Shown here: positions 42,175 to 52,138 of the stretch, in pieces
Layout: the number at the start of each line of letters is the position of its first letter
Numbering within the stretch: position 1 is the stretch's first letter
NCBI RefSeq assembly: GCF_013911645.1
Contig: NZ_JACESV010000002.1
Coordinates: 992,001 to 1,056,000, forward strand
Reading direction: 5' to 3'
DNA: 64,000 bases
From: Allomuricauda sp.
GTDB lineage: Bacteria > Bacteroidota > Bacteroidia > Flavobacteriales > Flavobacteriaceae
The notes under the pieces: model-generated
What the model was told of the DNA's origin: nothing
The model's input: the letters and a program-made list of their open reading frames with translations, nothing else
The model's database searches: none
Translations under genes and position numbers: made by a program

Positions 42175-44691
42175 ATGAAACAATTTATATACACCCTTTT
42201 AATTGGCTTGGTGGGAGTAATCTCCCTAGGCTTTTTAAGCTGCCAAGATAAAGGTGCAGCACAAAATAAAAGTCAAACAGAAGGGGATGGGTTTGGATTG
42301 ACGCCCATACCTTTTAATGAAGTAACCTTGGAAGACCAGTTTTGGAAACCTAGGATGAAGACCCAGGTGGAGACTTTGGTTCCTTTTTCGTTGGATAAGA
42401 CCGTTGAGGCACAAAAGGCCTTAAAGTTGGCCGGGGATTTTCTTGAAGGTCTGGATTCCCCACTTCCGAAACCACACAGGTATCAATCTTCCGATCTCTT
42501 TAAAGTAATGGAAGGTGCGGCCTACCTCTTGAAAAATGAAAAAAATCCAGCTTTGGAAAAGCGGATGGATAGTATCATCGATATCATTGCCAGAGCGCAG
42601 CAAAAGGATGGTTATCTGTATGTGCCGCATGTAACAGGTACTGCCGATGACCCAAAAATATATGGAGAGAAGCCCTATAAATATGTACTGCACAGCCATG
42701 AGTTGTACAATATGGGGCACATGTACGAAGGTGCCATCGCCTACTATCAAGCAACAGGAAAGGATAAGTGGCTCAAGGTTGCTGAGAAAAATGCACAGCA
42801 CATCAACAAAGTATTTTTTGAGGGAGACCCTAACTACAATGACGGAGTACCTGTGAACCAAGCGCCCGGACATCAGGAATTGGAGTTGGCGCTCGCTAAG
42901 TTATATCGATTGACAGAAAATCCGCTGTATTTGGAGATGGCCAAAAAGTTTCTGGATATCCGTGGAAAGAGCTATCAGACTAAGGGTGAAGGCGTTTATG
43001 CATCAGATTATGCTCAACAGCACCTACCCGTCCAGGAGCAGCGAACAGCAGTGGGCCACGCAGTGAGAGCCACCTATCTCTACTCTGGAATGGCCGATGT
43101 AGGAGCACTCTCTGGCACCAATGAGTACAATAAGGCGTTAAAGAGCATTTGGCATGATATTGTGGATCGGAAAATGAGCATTACCGGAGGTTTGGGTGCA
43201 GTGCACGGTATTGAAGGATTTGGCCCTGAATACGTTCTGCCAAACAAAGAAGCGTACAACGAAACTTGTGCGGCCGTAGGAAATGTCTTTTTCAATTTTA
43301 GGATGTTCTTGTTGACGAAAGACTCCAGATATATGGATGTCGCCGAAGTTTCGCTGTTGAACAATGCCTTGGCCGGGGTAAATATTGAAGGGAACCGTTT
43401 CTTCTACGTCAATCCATTGGAAGCCGATGGAGAAACACCTTTTAATCATGGTAGGCCGGGACGTTCTCCATGGTTTGGTACCGCTTGTTGTCCTTCCAAC
43501 ATTGCCCGTTTGATTCCGCAGGTATCTGGGATGATGTATGCCACAGATGCGAATACCATTTATGCCAATTACTATGCATCAAGCTCAACTACAATTCCAT
43601 TGGAAGTAGGCAACATTGATGTCAAACAAAAATCAAATTACCCGTTTGAAGGTAAGGTGGATTTGGAACTGAAGTTGGATGGAAGAAAAGAGTTCGAAAT
43701 CCGCTTTAGAATCCCAACTTGGGCAAGAACCAATCAATTTGTACCTGGAGAATTGTATCATTATACAAATTCGAATGATAAGGAATGGTCCGTTTCCGTC
43801 AATGGTGATCAAATAAGCGCTCCTTTGGAAAATGGATTTGCCGTCGTTCGAGGAAAATGGAAAACTGGGGACAAACTATCCCTTGACTTGCCCATGCCTG
43901 TACGATTCAACCAGTCCATAGATCAAGTTGAGGCCAATAATGGGCGACTAGCTGTTACACGAGGCCCTTTGGTCTTCGCTGCCGAAGAAGTGGACAACAC
44001 AAGTGCGGCACAACACTATTATTTTGATAATGTTCCTCAGGGAAATCAGATTTCTGAAGAGCCCATCAATTCAGGTATATTGAAGAACGTCGTAAAAATC
44101 AGTGTGCCTTCTAAAATGATTGCCCAAAATGGATCTATTGATGAGGGTTTAAAAATGATTCCGTATTACGCCTGGGACAACCGTGGGGACGAATCAATGA
44201 TTGTTTGGGTGCCCACTTCGGAACAAGGCGTTCAATTTTCCGATGGTACTACCGCAAGAGGTGGTAAATACAAATCTGTGGAAACTTCGTCAACAGGAAA
44301 TTCAGGCTCGCTGACCGCAATTTCAGACCCCCGAAGACCAAGCTCTTCCATAGATCGAACCATTCAGCCATGGATCAGTAAGGATGATCAGGCACAATGG
44401 GTCAATGTGCATCTTGATAAAATCCGCAAAATTAGAAGTGTCAATATCTATTGGTTTGACGATGGACATGGTGTATCAGTTCCGGCTTCATGGTCGGTTC
44501 AATATCAAGAAAACAATAGGTGGAAGGATATGCCTTTGTATGTTACAGACGACTATTCTTTGGACAAGGACGAATACAATGTGGTACACCCAGCACAAGA
44601 TGTAGTCACAGCCGGAATCCGTGTAAAGATGAATCCTGAAAAAGGCAAAAACGTAGGGGTTCTGGATTTGGAAATAGACTTTGACGACTAA
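42175..44691 (+). CDS. GH127-type beta-L-arabinofuranosidase with C-terminal CBM-like domain
   Basis: An 838-aa lipoprotein (signal ending LGFLSC). The catalytic barrel starts EVTLEDQFWKPRMKTQVETL (quoted in part), a hallmark of GH127/GH146; HRYQSSDLFKVMEGAAYLL and PGHQELELALAKLYR follow. The zinc-thiolate residues are Glu363-x-Cys365 (YNETCAAVG) and Cys438-Cys439 (GTACCPSN). Residues about 715-838 form a discoidin-like beta-sandwich (WVNVHLDKIRKIRSVNIYWF), a likely glycan-binding module. It is only distantly similar to the preceding gene, so the two probably cut different linkages. It is 10 bp before the epimerase gene. Confidence 0.88.
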   Translation: MKQFIYTLLIGLVGVISLGFLSCQDKGAAQNKSQTEGDGFGLTPIPFNEVTLEDQFWKPRMKTQVETLVPFSLDKTVEAQKALKLAGDFLEGLDSPLPKPHRYQSSDLFKVMEGAAYLLKNEKNPALEKRMDSIIDIIARAQQKDGYLYVPHVTGTADDPKIYGEKPYKYVLHSHELYNMGHMYEGAIAYYQATGKDKWLKVAEKNAQHINKVFFEGDPNYNDGVPVNQAPGHQELELALAKLYRLTENPLYLEMAKKFLDIRGKSYQTKGEGVYASDYAQQHLPVQEQRTAVGHAVRATYLYSGMADVGALSGTNEYNKALKSIWHDIVDRKMSITGGLGAVHGIEGFGPEYVLPNKEAYNETCAAVGNVFFNFRMFLLTKDSRYMDVAEVSLLNNALAGVNIEGNRFFYVNPLEADGETPFNHGRPGRSPWFGTACCPSNIARLIPQVSGMMYATDANTIYANYYASSSTTIPLEVGNIDVKQKSNYPFEGKVDLELKLDGRKEFEIRFRIPTWARTNQFVPGELYHYTNSNDKEWSVSVNGDQISAPLENGFAVVRGKWKTGDKLSLDLPMPVRFNQSIDQVEANNGRLAVTRGPLVFAAEEVDNTSAAQHYYFDNVPQGNQISEEPINSGILKNVVKISVPSKMIAQNGSIDEGLKMIPYYAWDNRGDESMIVWVPTSEQGVQFSDGTTARGGKYKSVETSSTGNSGSLTAISDPRRPSSSIDRTIQPWISKDDQAQWVNVHLDKIRKIRSVNIYWFDDGHGVSVPASWSVQYQENNRWKDMPLYVTDDYSLDKDEYNVVHPAQDVVTAGIRVKMNPEKGKNVGVLDLEIDFDD

Positions 44692-44701
44692 ATAGTCTAC
44701 T

Positions 44702-45889
44702 ATGAAAATGGAACTTCAATGGAAAAAATCCCGGTTGGAAAACCGATGGACAAAACTATTTCTATGCCTTGTGGCCATTAACCTAATTACCGTTAAAATG
44801 ATGTCTCAAAAAACACTGGACGGTACCATTACATTGTTGCAGAAAGCGAATTTTGAGAAAGAGGTCAATGGTAAGAAAGTCGGACTATATACCTTATCAA
44901 ACTCAAATGGACTGGTGGCCGAAATCACCAATTATGGAGGTAAGGTGGTATCACTCTGGGTGCCCGATAGACTCGGAAATTTTGAAGATATTGTGCTTGG
45001 ATATCCCAAACTTGATGGTTTTTTGACCGCCAAGGAGAAGTATTTTGGGGCTTTGATTGGGCGCTATGGAAATAGAATAGCCGAAGGAAAATTTACATTG
45101 GATGGAAAACAGTACACTTTGGCCACCAACAACGATGCAAACCATCTGCATGGTGGAAACCATGGTTTTGATGATGTGGTTTGGGAAGCAAAACAATTGG
45201 ATGACCATACCTTACAGTTGAGCTACACTTCCGTGGACATGGAAGAAGGTTATCCCGGAAATTTGGATGTCGTTGTAACGTATGAGTTGACCGAGGATAA
45301 TGAATTGAAAATTTCATACAAGGCCGCCACGGATAAACCAACAGTGTTGAATCTCACCCATCATTCCTTTTTTAATCTCAAAGGGACGGGTGCAGGTTCC
45401 ATCAACGATCATCTACTTCAAATAAATGCCGCGTATTACACTCCTGTGGATAGCATGTTGATTCCAACTGGCGAATTGGCAACAGTCAAGGGAACTCCTT
45501 TTGATTTTCAAGAGCCTACCACAATAGGAGCTAGGGTGAATCAAGATTATGTACAACTGAAATATGGAAACGGTTACGACCACAATTTTGTTTTGAACCA
45601 AAGCTTGGAGGGATTGAACTTTGCAGCCAGGGTAATTGAGCCCGTTTCCGGCCGAATTATGGATGTGTTTACAAATGAGCCAGGATTGCAATTCTATGGA
45701 GGTAATTTTTTGGATGGAACCATTGTCGGTAAGCAAGAAAAGCAGTATGATTTCAGGACGGCCTTTTGCTTGGAGACCCAACATTTCCCAGATAGCCCAA
45801 ACAATCCTCATTTTCCTTCCACTAGGCTTGATCCTGGAGAGGATTATCAATCAATTTGTATATATAAATTCACTACGTTAAGGAAATAA
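44702..45889 (+). CDS. galM: Aldose 1-epimerase
   Basis: A 395-aa mutarotase that interconverts alpha and beta forms of free sugars such as galactose or arabinose. Family motifs: TNYGGKVVSLWVPDRLG near residue 78, IGRYGNRIAEGKFTLDGK near 119, NNDANHLHGGNHGFDDVVW near 141 with the catalytic His pair, NLTHHSFFNLKG near 217, and the C-terminal catalytic Glu in FCLETQHFPDSPN. An N-terminal hydrophobic segment (KLFLCLVAINLITVKMMSQ) suggests export. It sits between two glycosidase genes of the operon. Confidence 0.93.
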   Translation: MKMELQWKKSRLENRWTKLFLCLVAINLITVKMMSQKTLDGTITLLQKANFEKEVNGKKVGLYTLSNSNGLVAEITNYGGKVVSLWVPDRLGNFEDIVLGYPKLDGFLTAKEKYFGALIGRYGNRIAEGKFTLDGKQYTLATNNDANHLHGGNHGFDDVVWEAKQLDDHTLQLSYTSVDMEEGYPGNLDVVVTYELTEDNELKISYKAATDKPTVLNLTHHSFFNLKGTGAGSINDHLLQINAAYYTPVDSMLIPTGELATVKGTPFDFQEPTTIGARVNQDYVQLKYGNGYDHNFVLNQSLEGLNFAARVIEPVSGRIMDVFTNEPGLQFYGGNFLDGTIVGKQEKQYDFRTAFCLETQHFPDSPNNPHFPSTRLDPGEDYQSICIYKFTTLRK

Positions 45890-45916
45890 AATCCTTTGCC
45901 AAGATTAAAACAACAT

Positions 45917-48655
45917 ATGGTTATGGTGAAAATAAAATTATTTTTTATCGCGTTACTTTCATTCGGAAATCTTTTTGGACAGGAGATACCTTTGCCCGAG
46001 CATCCAAGACCTGATTTTAAACGAAGCGAATGGACCAATCTAAATGGAAAGTGGTCCTTTAAATTTGATAAGGAGGACAAGGGACTGGAACAGAATTGGA
46101 AAGAAGGAAAGGTTGCTTTCAACAAGACTATCAATGTGCCTTTCCCATGGGGTTCAGAATTGTCGGGTGTTGCCGATGAGGCTGACATTGCATGGTATAA
46201 AAAAGAGATAAAAGTTGATGATTCTTGGAGGGGCAAGCGAACTTTTGTAGTCATTGGTGCCTCGGATTGGGAAACCACCGTTTGGTTGGATGGTGTAAAG
46301 TTGGGAACCCATCAAGGAGGTTATGTGCCCTTTTCATTTGAACTTACCGATCATATTACCTACGGTCGTTCGCAGCAACTTGTTATTCGCGTTGATGATA
46401 TCAGAAGAGACTTTACCCTATATGGCAAGCAAGGTTACGGAAATGCGCGTGGTATATGGCAAACCGTATATCTGGAGGCTCGGGGCACCCAATACTTGGA
46501 TGCACTTCACTTCACTCCAGACATTGACCAATCGAAAGTTGTGGCAACTGCCTATCTTCCAGATGATGCCCTAGTGGACCAAACGGTTACCGTGAGCGTG
46601 GAAACAGCATCCGGCCCATTGAAAAAGACCATAACAATTCCACAAGGAAGTTATACAGGTTCGGTAAGCATTGAGATTCCAAATCAGCATTTGTGGAGTT
46701 TGGACGATCCGTTTTTATATGATGCCACAGCACAATTGGGGAACGATGTTGTGGAAAGCTACTTCGGGATGCGAAAGATTTCCGTAAAGGATATGCCCGG
46801 AACCGATTATCCATACATCGCATTGAACAATGAGCCCATCTATTTGCAATTGGCACTGGATCAATCCTATCATCAAGAAGGTTTTTATACCTTTCCTAGT
46901 GATCAGTTCATAAAGGAAGAGATTTTACGATCAAAGTCTATCGGACTAAACGGAATCCGAACACACATCAAAGTCGAGGTGCCCAGAAAATTATATTGGG
47001 CTGATAAACTTGGGCTTTTAGTGATGTCTGACCTGCCCAATAGTTGGGGGGAGCCAGAACGAAAAATGAAAGCTGAATCCGAATATACACTTCGGGAAAT
47101 GGTAAAAAGGGACTTTAACCACCCCTCCATATTTTCATGGATTGTGTTCAACGAGACTTGGGGATTAAAGCATGACGATGAATACGGTGGACGCTACCTT
47201 CCCTCAACCCAAAAGTGGGTAGCCTCTATGTATTATTTGACGAAATCATTGGATTCGACACGATTGGTGGAGGACAACTCTGTTTGTTGCGGGTATGGCC
47301 ATACCGAGACCGATATCAATTCATGGCATTCCTATCTCCCGGGCTATAAATGGGAAGAATTTCTTCAAGAAGTTTCGGACAGCACCTATGCAGGGAGTGG
47401 CCATAATTTTGAAAAAGGATTTTCTCAGGCGAATCAGCCCAATATCAATTCCGAATGTGGAAATGTATGGGGATATGATGGTAGCACCGGTGATGTTGAC
47501 TGGAGCTGGGACTACCATCTAATGATGAATGCATTTAGAGATCATCCGAAGATTGCCGGATGGCTCTACACGGAGCACCACGATGTGATTAACGAATGGA
47601 ACGGATACTGGAAGTTTGACCGTAGTGAGAAATTCACTGGATTGGAGCAGATATTCCCTGGAATGACCTTGAACGACTGGCATTCTGATGTCTATATTTC
47701 TACTGGAGGAGAAATCAGCAAATCTGTAAAAGGCGGAGAACAAGCCGAAGTTCCATTGACCATTTCGGTAATGAGCGGTGAAAACATGGGGCCACAGCTA
47801 ACGTTGAAGTATAAACTTACCGCAACGGATTATTTGGGTCAAATACACAAAGGAATGGAAGGAAGCTTTCAAATTCCATATCAGGCTTGGATGCAAAAAA
47901 CCATCGACCCCATAAAAGTTAGAATGCCAGATATTTCATCGGTGGCAGTTCTTACCTTGGAGGTAAGTGATCCGCAGGGCAAAGTGGTGGGAAGGAATTT
48001 CATGCACTTTATTGTAGATTCCCAAGAAAAGCTTTCTGGAATCACCACCCATACGGTGAAACCCAAAGATTTTACAGAAGCTGAATGGAGTGTTAAATCA
48101 TGGGATGTTTTGGATGGGAAAAAAATCAATGGAACAGGAAATGGAAAGTTTGTGTATTCCATTGAAGTACCTAAAAAATCCATCAGAAAAGCAAAAGAAG
48201 TTTACTTTTTGGCAGAGCTATCTGCTAAAGAATTATTTGTAAAGGACCAAGAGCAATATCAGGAGGATCAGGATTTTATGAAAGGTTCTCGGGTATCCAA
48301 CTCCAGTAACCCCAATTCCTATCCAATGACCGATGAGACGTTGTATTCATCAGATATTGAGGTTTGGGTGAACGGTAAAAAAGTGAAGAGTACGACCTTG
48401 ACCGATGATCCAGCCGACCACAGAGGAGTGCTTTCTTGGCACAATCAGTTGCAAGATGGTAAGCTTCGTGAAGCAGGATCATACGGATATTTGGTGAAGG
48501 TTCCCATGGACTTGGAAATATTGACCAGTGCACTTGAAGCAAACAATGACAAAATCAACATTGAATTACGATCTGTGAACGGTGGTGGTATTGCTGTTTA
48601 CGGAGAAGATTTTGGACGGTATGTGATTGACCCAGGAATCGTGATTGTTGACTAA
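45917..48655 (+). CDS. Glycoside hydrolase family 2 enzyme
   Basis: About 913 aa from ATG 45917 (ATG 45923 is equally good; a TTG at 45896 is unlikely). It has a signal peptide (FIALLSFGNLFGQ). GH2 layout: jellyroll (WTNLNGKWSFKFD, SDWETTVWLDGVKLGTHQGG), an Ig-like domain, and a TIM barrel. The acid/base Glu413 lies in WIVFNETWG and the nucleophile Glu513 in INSECGNVWG. The extra C-terminal region (after about residue 600) is beta-rich. GH2 covers beta-galactosidases, beta-mannosidases and beta-glucuronidases; a galactosidase or arabinosidase role would fit this locus. Confidence 0.88.
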   Translation: MVMVKIKLFFIALLSFGNLFGQEIPLPEHPRPDFKRSEWTNLNGKWSFKFDKEDKGLEQNWKEGKVAFNKTINVPFPWGSELSGVADEADIAWYKKEIKVDDSWRGKRTFVVIGASDWETTVWLDGVKLGTHQGGYVPFSFELTDHITYGRSQQLVIRVDDIRRDFTLYGKQGYGNARGIWQTVYLEARGTQYLDALHFTPDIDQSKVVATAYLPDDALVDQTVTVSVETASGPLKKTITIPQGSYTGSVSIEIPNQHLWSLDDPFLYDATAQLGNDVVESYFGMRKISVKDMPGTDYPYIALNNEPIYLQLALDQSYHQEGFYTFPSDQFIKEEILRSKSIGLNGIRTHIKVEVPRKLYWADKLGLLVMSDLPNSWGEPERKMKAESEYTLREMVKRDFNHPSIFSWIVFNETWGLKHDDEYGGRYLPSTQKWVASMYYLTKSLDSTRLVEDNSVCCGYGHTETDINSWHSYLPGYKWEEFLQEVSDSTYAGSGHNFEKGFSQANQPNINSECGNVWGYDGSTGDVDWSWDYHLMMNAFRDHPKIAGWLYTEHHDVINEWNGYWKFDRSEKFTGLEQIFPGMTLNDWHSDVYISTGGEISKSVKGGEQAEVPLTISVMSGENMGPQLTLKYKLTATDYLGQIHKGMEGSFQIPYQAWMQKTIDPIKVRMPDISSVAVLTLEVSDPQGKVVGRNFMHFIVDSQEKLSGITTHTVKPKDFTEAEWSVKSWDVLDGKKINGTGNGKFVYSIEVPKKSIRKAKEVYFLAELSAKELFVKDQEQYQEDQDFMKGSRVSNSSNPNSYPMTDETLYSSDIEVWVNGKKVKSTTLTDDPADHRGVLSWHNQLQDGKLREAGSYGYLVKVPMDLEILTSALEANNDKINIELRSVNGGGIAVYGEDFGRYVIDPGIVIVD

Positions 48656-48675
48656 TTATCAGAATAAAGCATAGA

Positions 48676-50319
48676 ATGAGGGATAGATTGAAATTGGTTT
48701 GGAGCGGTTTGCTACTCACTGTTCTTATGACGTTTAGTTGTTCAAAGAAGGAACAAGAAACCGTAGTTTTGGATTTTGACAACTATACGCATTATTTTGA
48801 AGACTTCAATGAAAACGACAATGAGCTTTATAAACAGTTTGTTTCCAACGATTCAGTAATACCATTCCTTAAAGCAAACATCCCTCTTCTTGAAATTCCC
48901 GATAGCAGCATTCAGCGAACCTATTATTTCAGGTGGTGGACCTTTCGGAAACACATCAAAGAAACACCCAGAGGGTTTGTGATTACTGAATTTTTACCCA
49001 ATGTGCCCTGGGCCGGAAAACACAATACCATCAATTGCCCAGCTGCTTACCACATTTACGAAGGTCGTTGGCTCAAGAACAATGCGTTTGTAAAAGATTA
49101 TGTTGATTATTGGTTAACCGAAGCGGAGAACACACGTCGCTATAGCTTTTGGATTGCCAATGCCTCTCTTGCCTTTTCAAAAGTACATAAGGATGAGGTC
49201 TACATACAAAAGCACCTTCCCAATCTCGTTGAAAACTATCAGGGTTGGGAAGATGAACGCCGAGACGCACCAGATCGTTTGTTTTGGCAAGATGATAATT
49301 TGGATGGAATGGAATTCAGTTCAGGAGGTCGGGTCATTGATGAAGGGGTGGACGTATGGAGCACTTTGGCCGCACGTCCCACTATCAATAGTTATATGTA
49401 TGGCGATGCCAAGGCCATTGCAGAACTGGCTTCCAATTTTGGAAATGATTCCTTATCTGCATCCTATCAAACTAAAGCCGCCCAAATCAAAGATTTGGTA
49501 CAGAACAGATTGTGGAACGATTCCCTAGAGTTCTTTACGATACTTCCTCGGGGTTATTCAGAAGAGGACAAACCGGTTGCTATTCGGGAACTCATAGGTT
49601 ACACACCATGGTATTTTAATCTGCCGGACGACAATCCAATATATGCAAAGGCATGGGAAAAGGTGTTGGATACAACAGCGTTTTTAGCGCCCTATGGATT
49701 GACTACCTGCGAACAGTCACACCCTTATTTTCAAATTAAATATGAAGGGCACGAATGCCAATGGAACGGGCCGTCATGGCCATTTGCCACGACCCAGACC
49801 TTAAAGAGCCTTTCCAATTTTTTGAACAATTACGAATACAACGGCTCGCTGGATAAATCGGCCTACCACCGTTTGTTGAAGCAATATGCGGAGGCCCATA
49901 AAATGACTTGGGAAAATGGAGAGACCCAAATGTGGATCGATGAAAACCTAAATCCTTACACAGGGGATTGGATTTCCAGAACTCGATTGAAAACTTGGGA
50001 CAATGGAACCTGGTCCGCTGAAAAAGGGGGTAAAGAACGAGGAAAAGATTACAACCACTCAGGTTTCTGCGATTTGGTCATCAATGATTTAATTGGATTT
50101 AAACCACAGTGGGACGGTTCAATTGTGGTAGAGCCATTGGTTCCTGAAGACTGGGATTGGTTCTGTCTGGATAATGTTGATTACCAAGGCAAAAAATTGA
50201 CCATTCTCTGGGATAGGACAGGAACAAAGTTTCAGAAAGGTGAGGGTTTCAAGATATTTTATGACGGAACCATGGTGCACCAGGGAGCAGATGTTTCGAA
50301 AGTGAACATAAAAATTTAG
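48676..50319 (+). CDS. Alpha/alpha-barrel glycosidase, MGH1/GH63-like
   Basis: A 547-aa lipoprotein (signal ending LMTFSC, then SKKEQ). The (alpha/alpha)6 toroid of the GH63/MGH1 kind shows in YYFRWWTFRKHIKETPRGFV (residues about 77-96), APDRLFWQDDNLDGMEFSSG, ECQWNGPSWPFATTQTL and YNHSGFCDLVINDLIGF. The conserved Asp/Glu residues around LDGMEFSSGG and the WNGPSWPF loop are typical. The exact substrate cannot be told by eye. It is 20 bp behind the GH2 gene and is part of the same transcript. Confidence 0.75.
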   Translation: MRDRLKLVWSGLLLTVLMTFSCSKKEQETVVLDFDNYTHYFEDFNENDNELYKQFVSNDSVIPFLKANIPLLEIPDSSIQRTYYFRWWTFRKHIKETPRGFVITEFLPNVPWAGKHNTINCPAAYHIYEGRWLKNNAFVKDYVDYWLTEAENTRRYSFWIANASLAFSKVHKDEVYIQKHLPNLVENYQGWEDERRDAPDRLFWQDDNLDGMEFSSGGRVIDEGVDVWSTLAARPTINSYMYGDAKAIAELASNFGNDSLSASYQTKAAQIKDLVQNRLWNDSLEFFTILPRGYSEEDKPVAIRELIGYTPWYFNLPDDNPIYAKAWEKVLDTTAFLAPYGLTTCEQSHPYFQIKYEGHECQWNGPSWPFATTQTLKSLSNFLNNYEYNGSLDKSAYHRLLKQYAEAHKMTWENGETQMWIDENLNPYTGDWISRTRLKTWDNGTWSAEKGGKERGKDYNHSGFCDLVINDLIGFKPQWDGSIVVEPLVPEDWDWFCLDNVDYQGKKLTILWDRTGTKFQKGEGFKIFYDGTMVHQGADVSKVNIKI

Positions 50320-50382
50320 CATAAATTCCAAAGATTGCCATAGAAAAAACACAAGCACATAAAACAAACTAACTAAACAATT

Positions 50383-52044
50383 TTGGAAAATAGCTTTGAG
50401 TTTTGGGACTATTTTGTCTTCATTGCATATGCTCTTGTAATACTGGGAGTGGGACTTTGGGTATCACGCAAGAAAGATGGGCATCAGAAAAATGCGGAGG
50501 ACTATTTTTTGGCCAGCAAATCGCTTCCATGGTGGGCCATTGGAGCATCACTTATTGCGGCCAATATTTCCGCGGAACAATTTATTGGAATGTCAGGCTC
50601 GGGATTTGCCTTGGGACTGGCCATTGCCTCTTATGAATGGATGGGCGCATTGACCCTCATTATCGTGGGGAAGTATTTCCTGCCCATTTTCATTGAAAAA
50701 GGGCTATATACCATTCCGGAGTTCGTGGAGAAGCGATTCTCCAACAACCTAAAGATCATCTTAGCTGTTTTTTGGATATGCCTTTATGTATTTGTAAACC
50801 TTACTTCTGTCCTGTATTTGGGAGGTCTTGCCTTGGAGACCATTCTTGGGATACCCATGATGTACTCCATTATTGGTCTGGCACTTTTTGCGGCTGCTTA
50901 TTCGCTTTATGGTGGACTCTCTGCGGTGGCATGGACGGATATTATTCAGGTGGTGTTTCTGGTTATTGGTGGTTTGGTGACTACGTATCTTGCTTTGGAT
51001 ATCGTTTCGGGAGGATCGGGATCCTTAGACGGATTGAAAATGGTGGTCGACACAGCCCCAGGCCATTTTGAGATGATTTTGGAGAAGGGCCATCCCGAGT
51101 ACATGAACCTTCCCGGTATTGGGGTGCTCGTAGGAGGCCTATGGGTAGCCAACCTATATTACTGGGGATTCAACCAATACATCATTCAACGGACATTGGC
51201 GGCCAAATCGCTACGCGAATCCCAAAAGGGCATTTTGTTCGCTGCAGGGCTAAAATTGGTTATTCCTTTGGTAGTGGTCATTCCAGGTATCGCAGCCTAT
51301 GTGATTGTAAATAATCCTGAGATGCTGACCAGTTTGGGAGACCATGGACTTGCCGACCTTCCTTCAAAAGGAGCTTCGGACAAGGCCTATCCATGGCTGG
51401 TTCAATTGTTGCCCACAGGATTAAGGGGAGTGGCCATTGCGGCTCTGGCGGCAGCCATTGTATCTTCCCTCGCTTCCATGCTCAATTCTACTTCAACCAT
51501 TTTCACCATGGACATCTATAAACAATTGATCAATCCAAATGCCGACAATAGGCAAACCGTGGGTATGGGTCGAATCTCCGCAGCGGTAGCATTGGGTATT
51601 GCCGTAGTCGTTGCACCACTTTTGGGTGGTATTGACCAAGCATTTCAGTTTATTCAAGAATATACAGGAGTTGTAAGCCCTGGTATCTTGGCCGTCTTTT
51701 TATTGGGACTTTTCTGGAAAAGGACCACGAACAAGGGTGCCATTGTTGGTGTGTTGAGTTCCATTCCTGTGGCTATGTTCTTTAAGGTTGGACCAAAAGA
51801 GTGGGCATCGGGAAGTGCATTGGAAGGGTTGTTTCCAAACCTGCCATGGATGGACCAAATGGGGTATGCCTGTTTAATTACCATACTGGTGATCATATCG
51901 GTGAGTTACCTTCAAAATAGGGGTAAGGATGACCCCAAAGGCATTATATTGAAAAAAGAAGTGTTCAAAACTAGCCCTAAATTCAATATAGGTGCATTTG
52001 CCATCATGCTAATTTTAACGGCTATTTATGCATTGATGTGGTGA
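50383..52044 (+). CDS. Sodium:solute symporter (SSS family)
   Basis: A 553-aa inner-membrane transporter with about 13-14 helices. It opens WDYFVFIAYALVILGVGLWV, then AEDYFLASKSLPWWAIGASL and IAANISAEQFIGMSGSGFAL, the sugar-sodium symporter signature of the vSGLT group. TTG at 50383 appears to be the start. It follows five glycosidase/epimerase genes and probably brings the released monosaccharide (arabinose or galactose) into the cytoplasm with sodium. A 94-bp gap precedes the next gene. Confidence 0.92.
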   Translation: MENSFEFWDYFVFIAYALVILGVGLWVSRKKDGHQKNAEDYFLASKSLPWWAIGASLIAANISAEQFIGMSGSGFALGLAIASYEWMGALTLIIVGKYFLPIFIEKGLYTIPEFVEKRFSNNLKIILAVFWICLYVFVNLTSVLYLGGLALETILGIPMMYSIIGLALFAAAYSLYGGLSAVAWTDIIQVVFLVIGGLVTTYLALDIVSGGSGSLDGLKMVVDTAPGHFEMILEKGHPEYMNLPGIGVLVGGLWVANLYYWGFNQYIIQRTLAAKSLRESQKGILFAAGLKLVIPLVVVIPGIAAYVIVNNPEMLTSLGDHGLADLPSKGASDKAYPWLVQLLPTGLRGVAIAALAAAIVSSLASMLNSTSTIFTMDIYKQLINPNADNRQTVGMGRISAAVALGIAVVVAPLLGGIDQAFQFIQEYTGVVSPGILAVFLLGLFWKRTTNKGAIVGVLSSIPVAMFFKVGPKEWASGSALEGLFPNLPWMDQMGYACLITILVIISVSYLQNRGKDDPKGIILKKEVFKTSPKFNIGAFAIMLILTAIYALMW

Positions 52045-52138
52045 TATATTGATGGAATCAACCCAAACATAAAAATAGAATAATCATCCCAAATGAAGAC
52101 TAAACAATAATTTAAGAAGTATAAAATCAAATCATAAA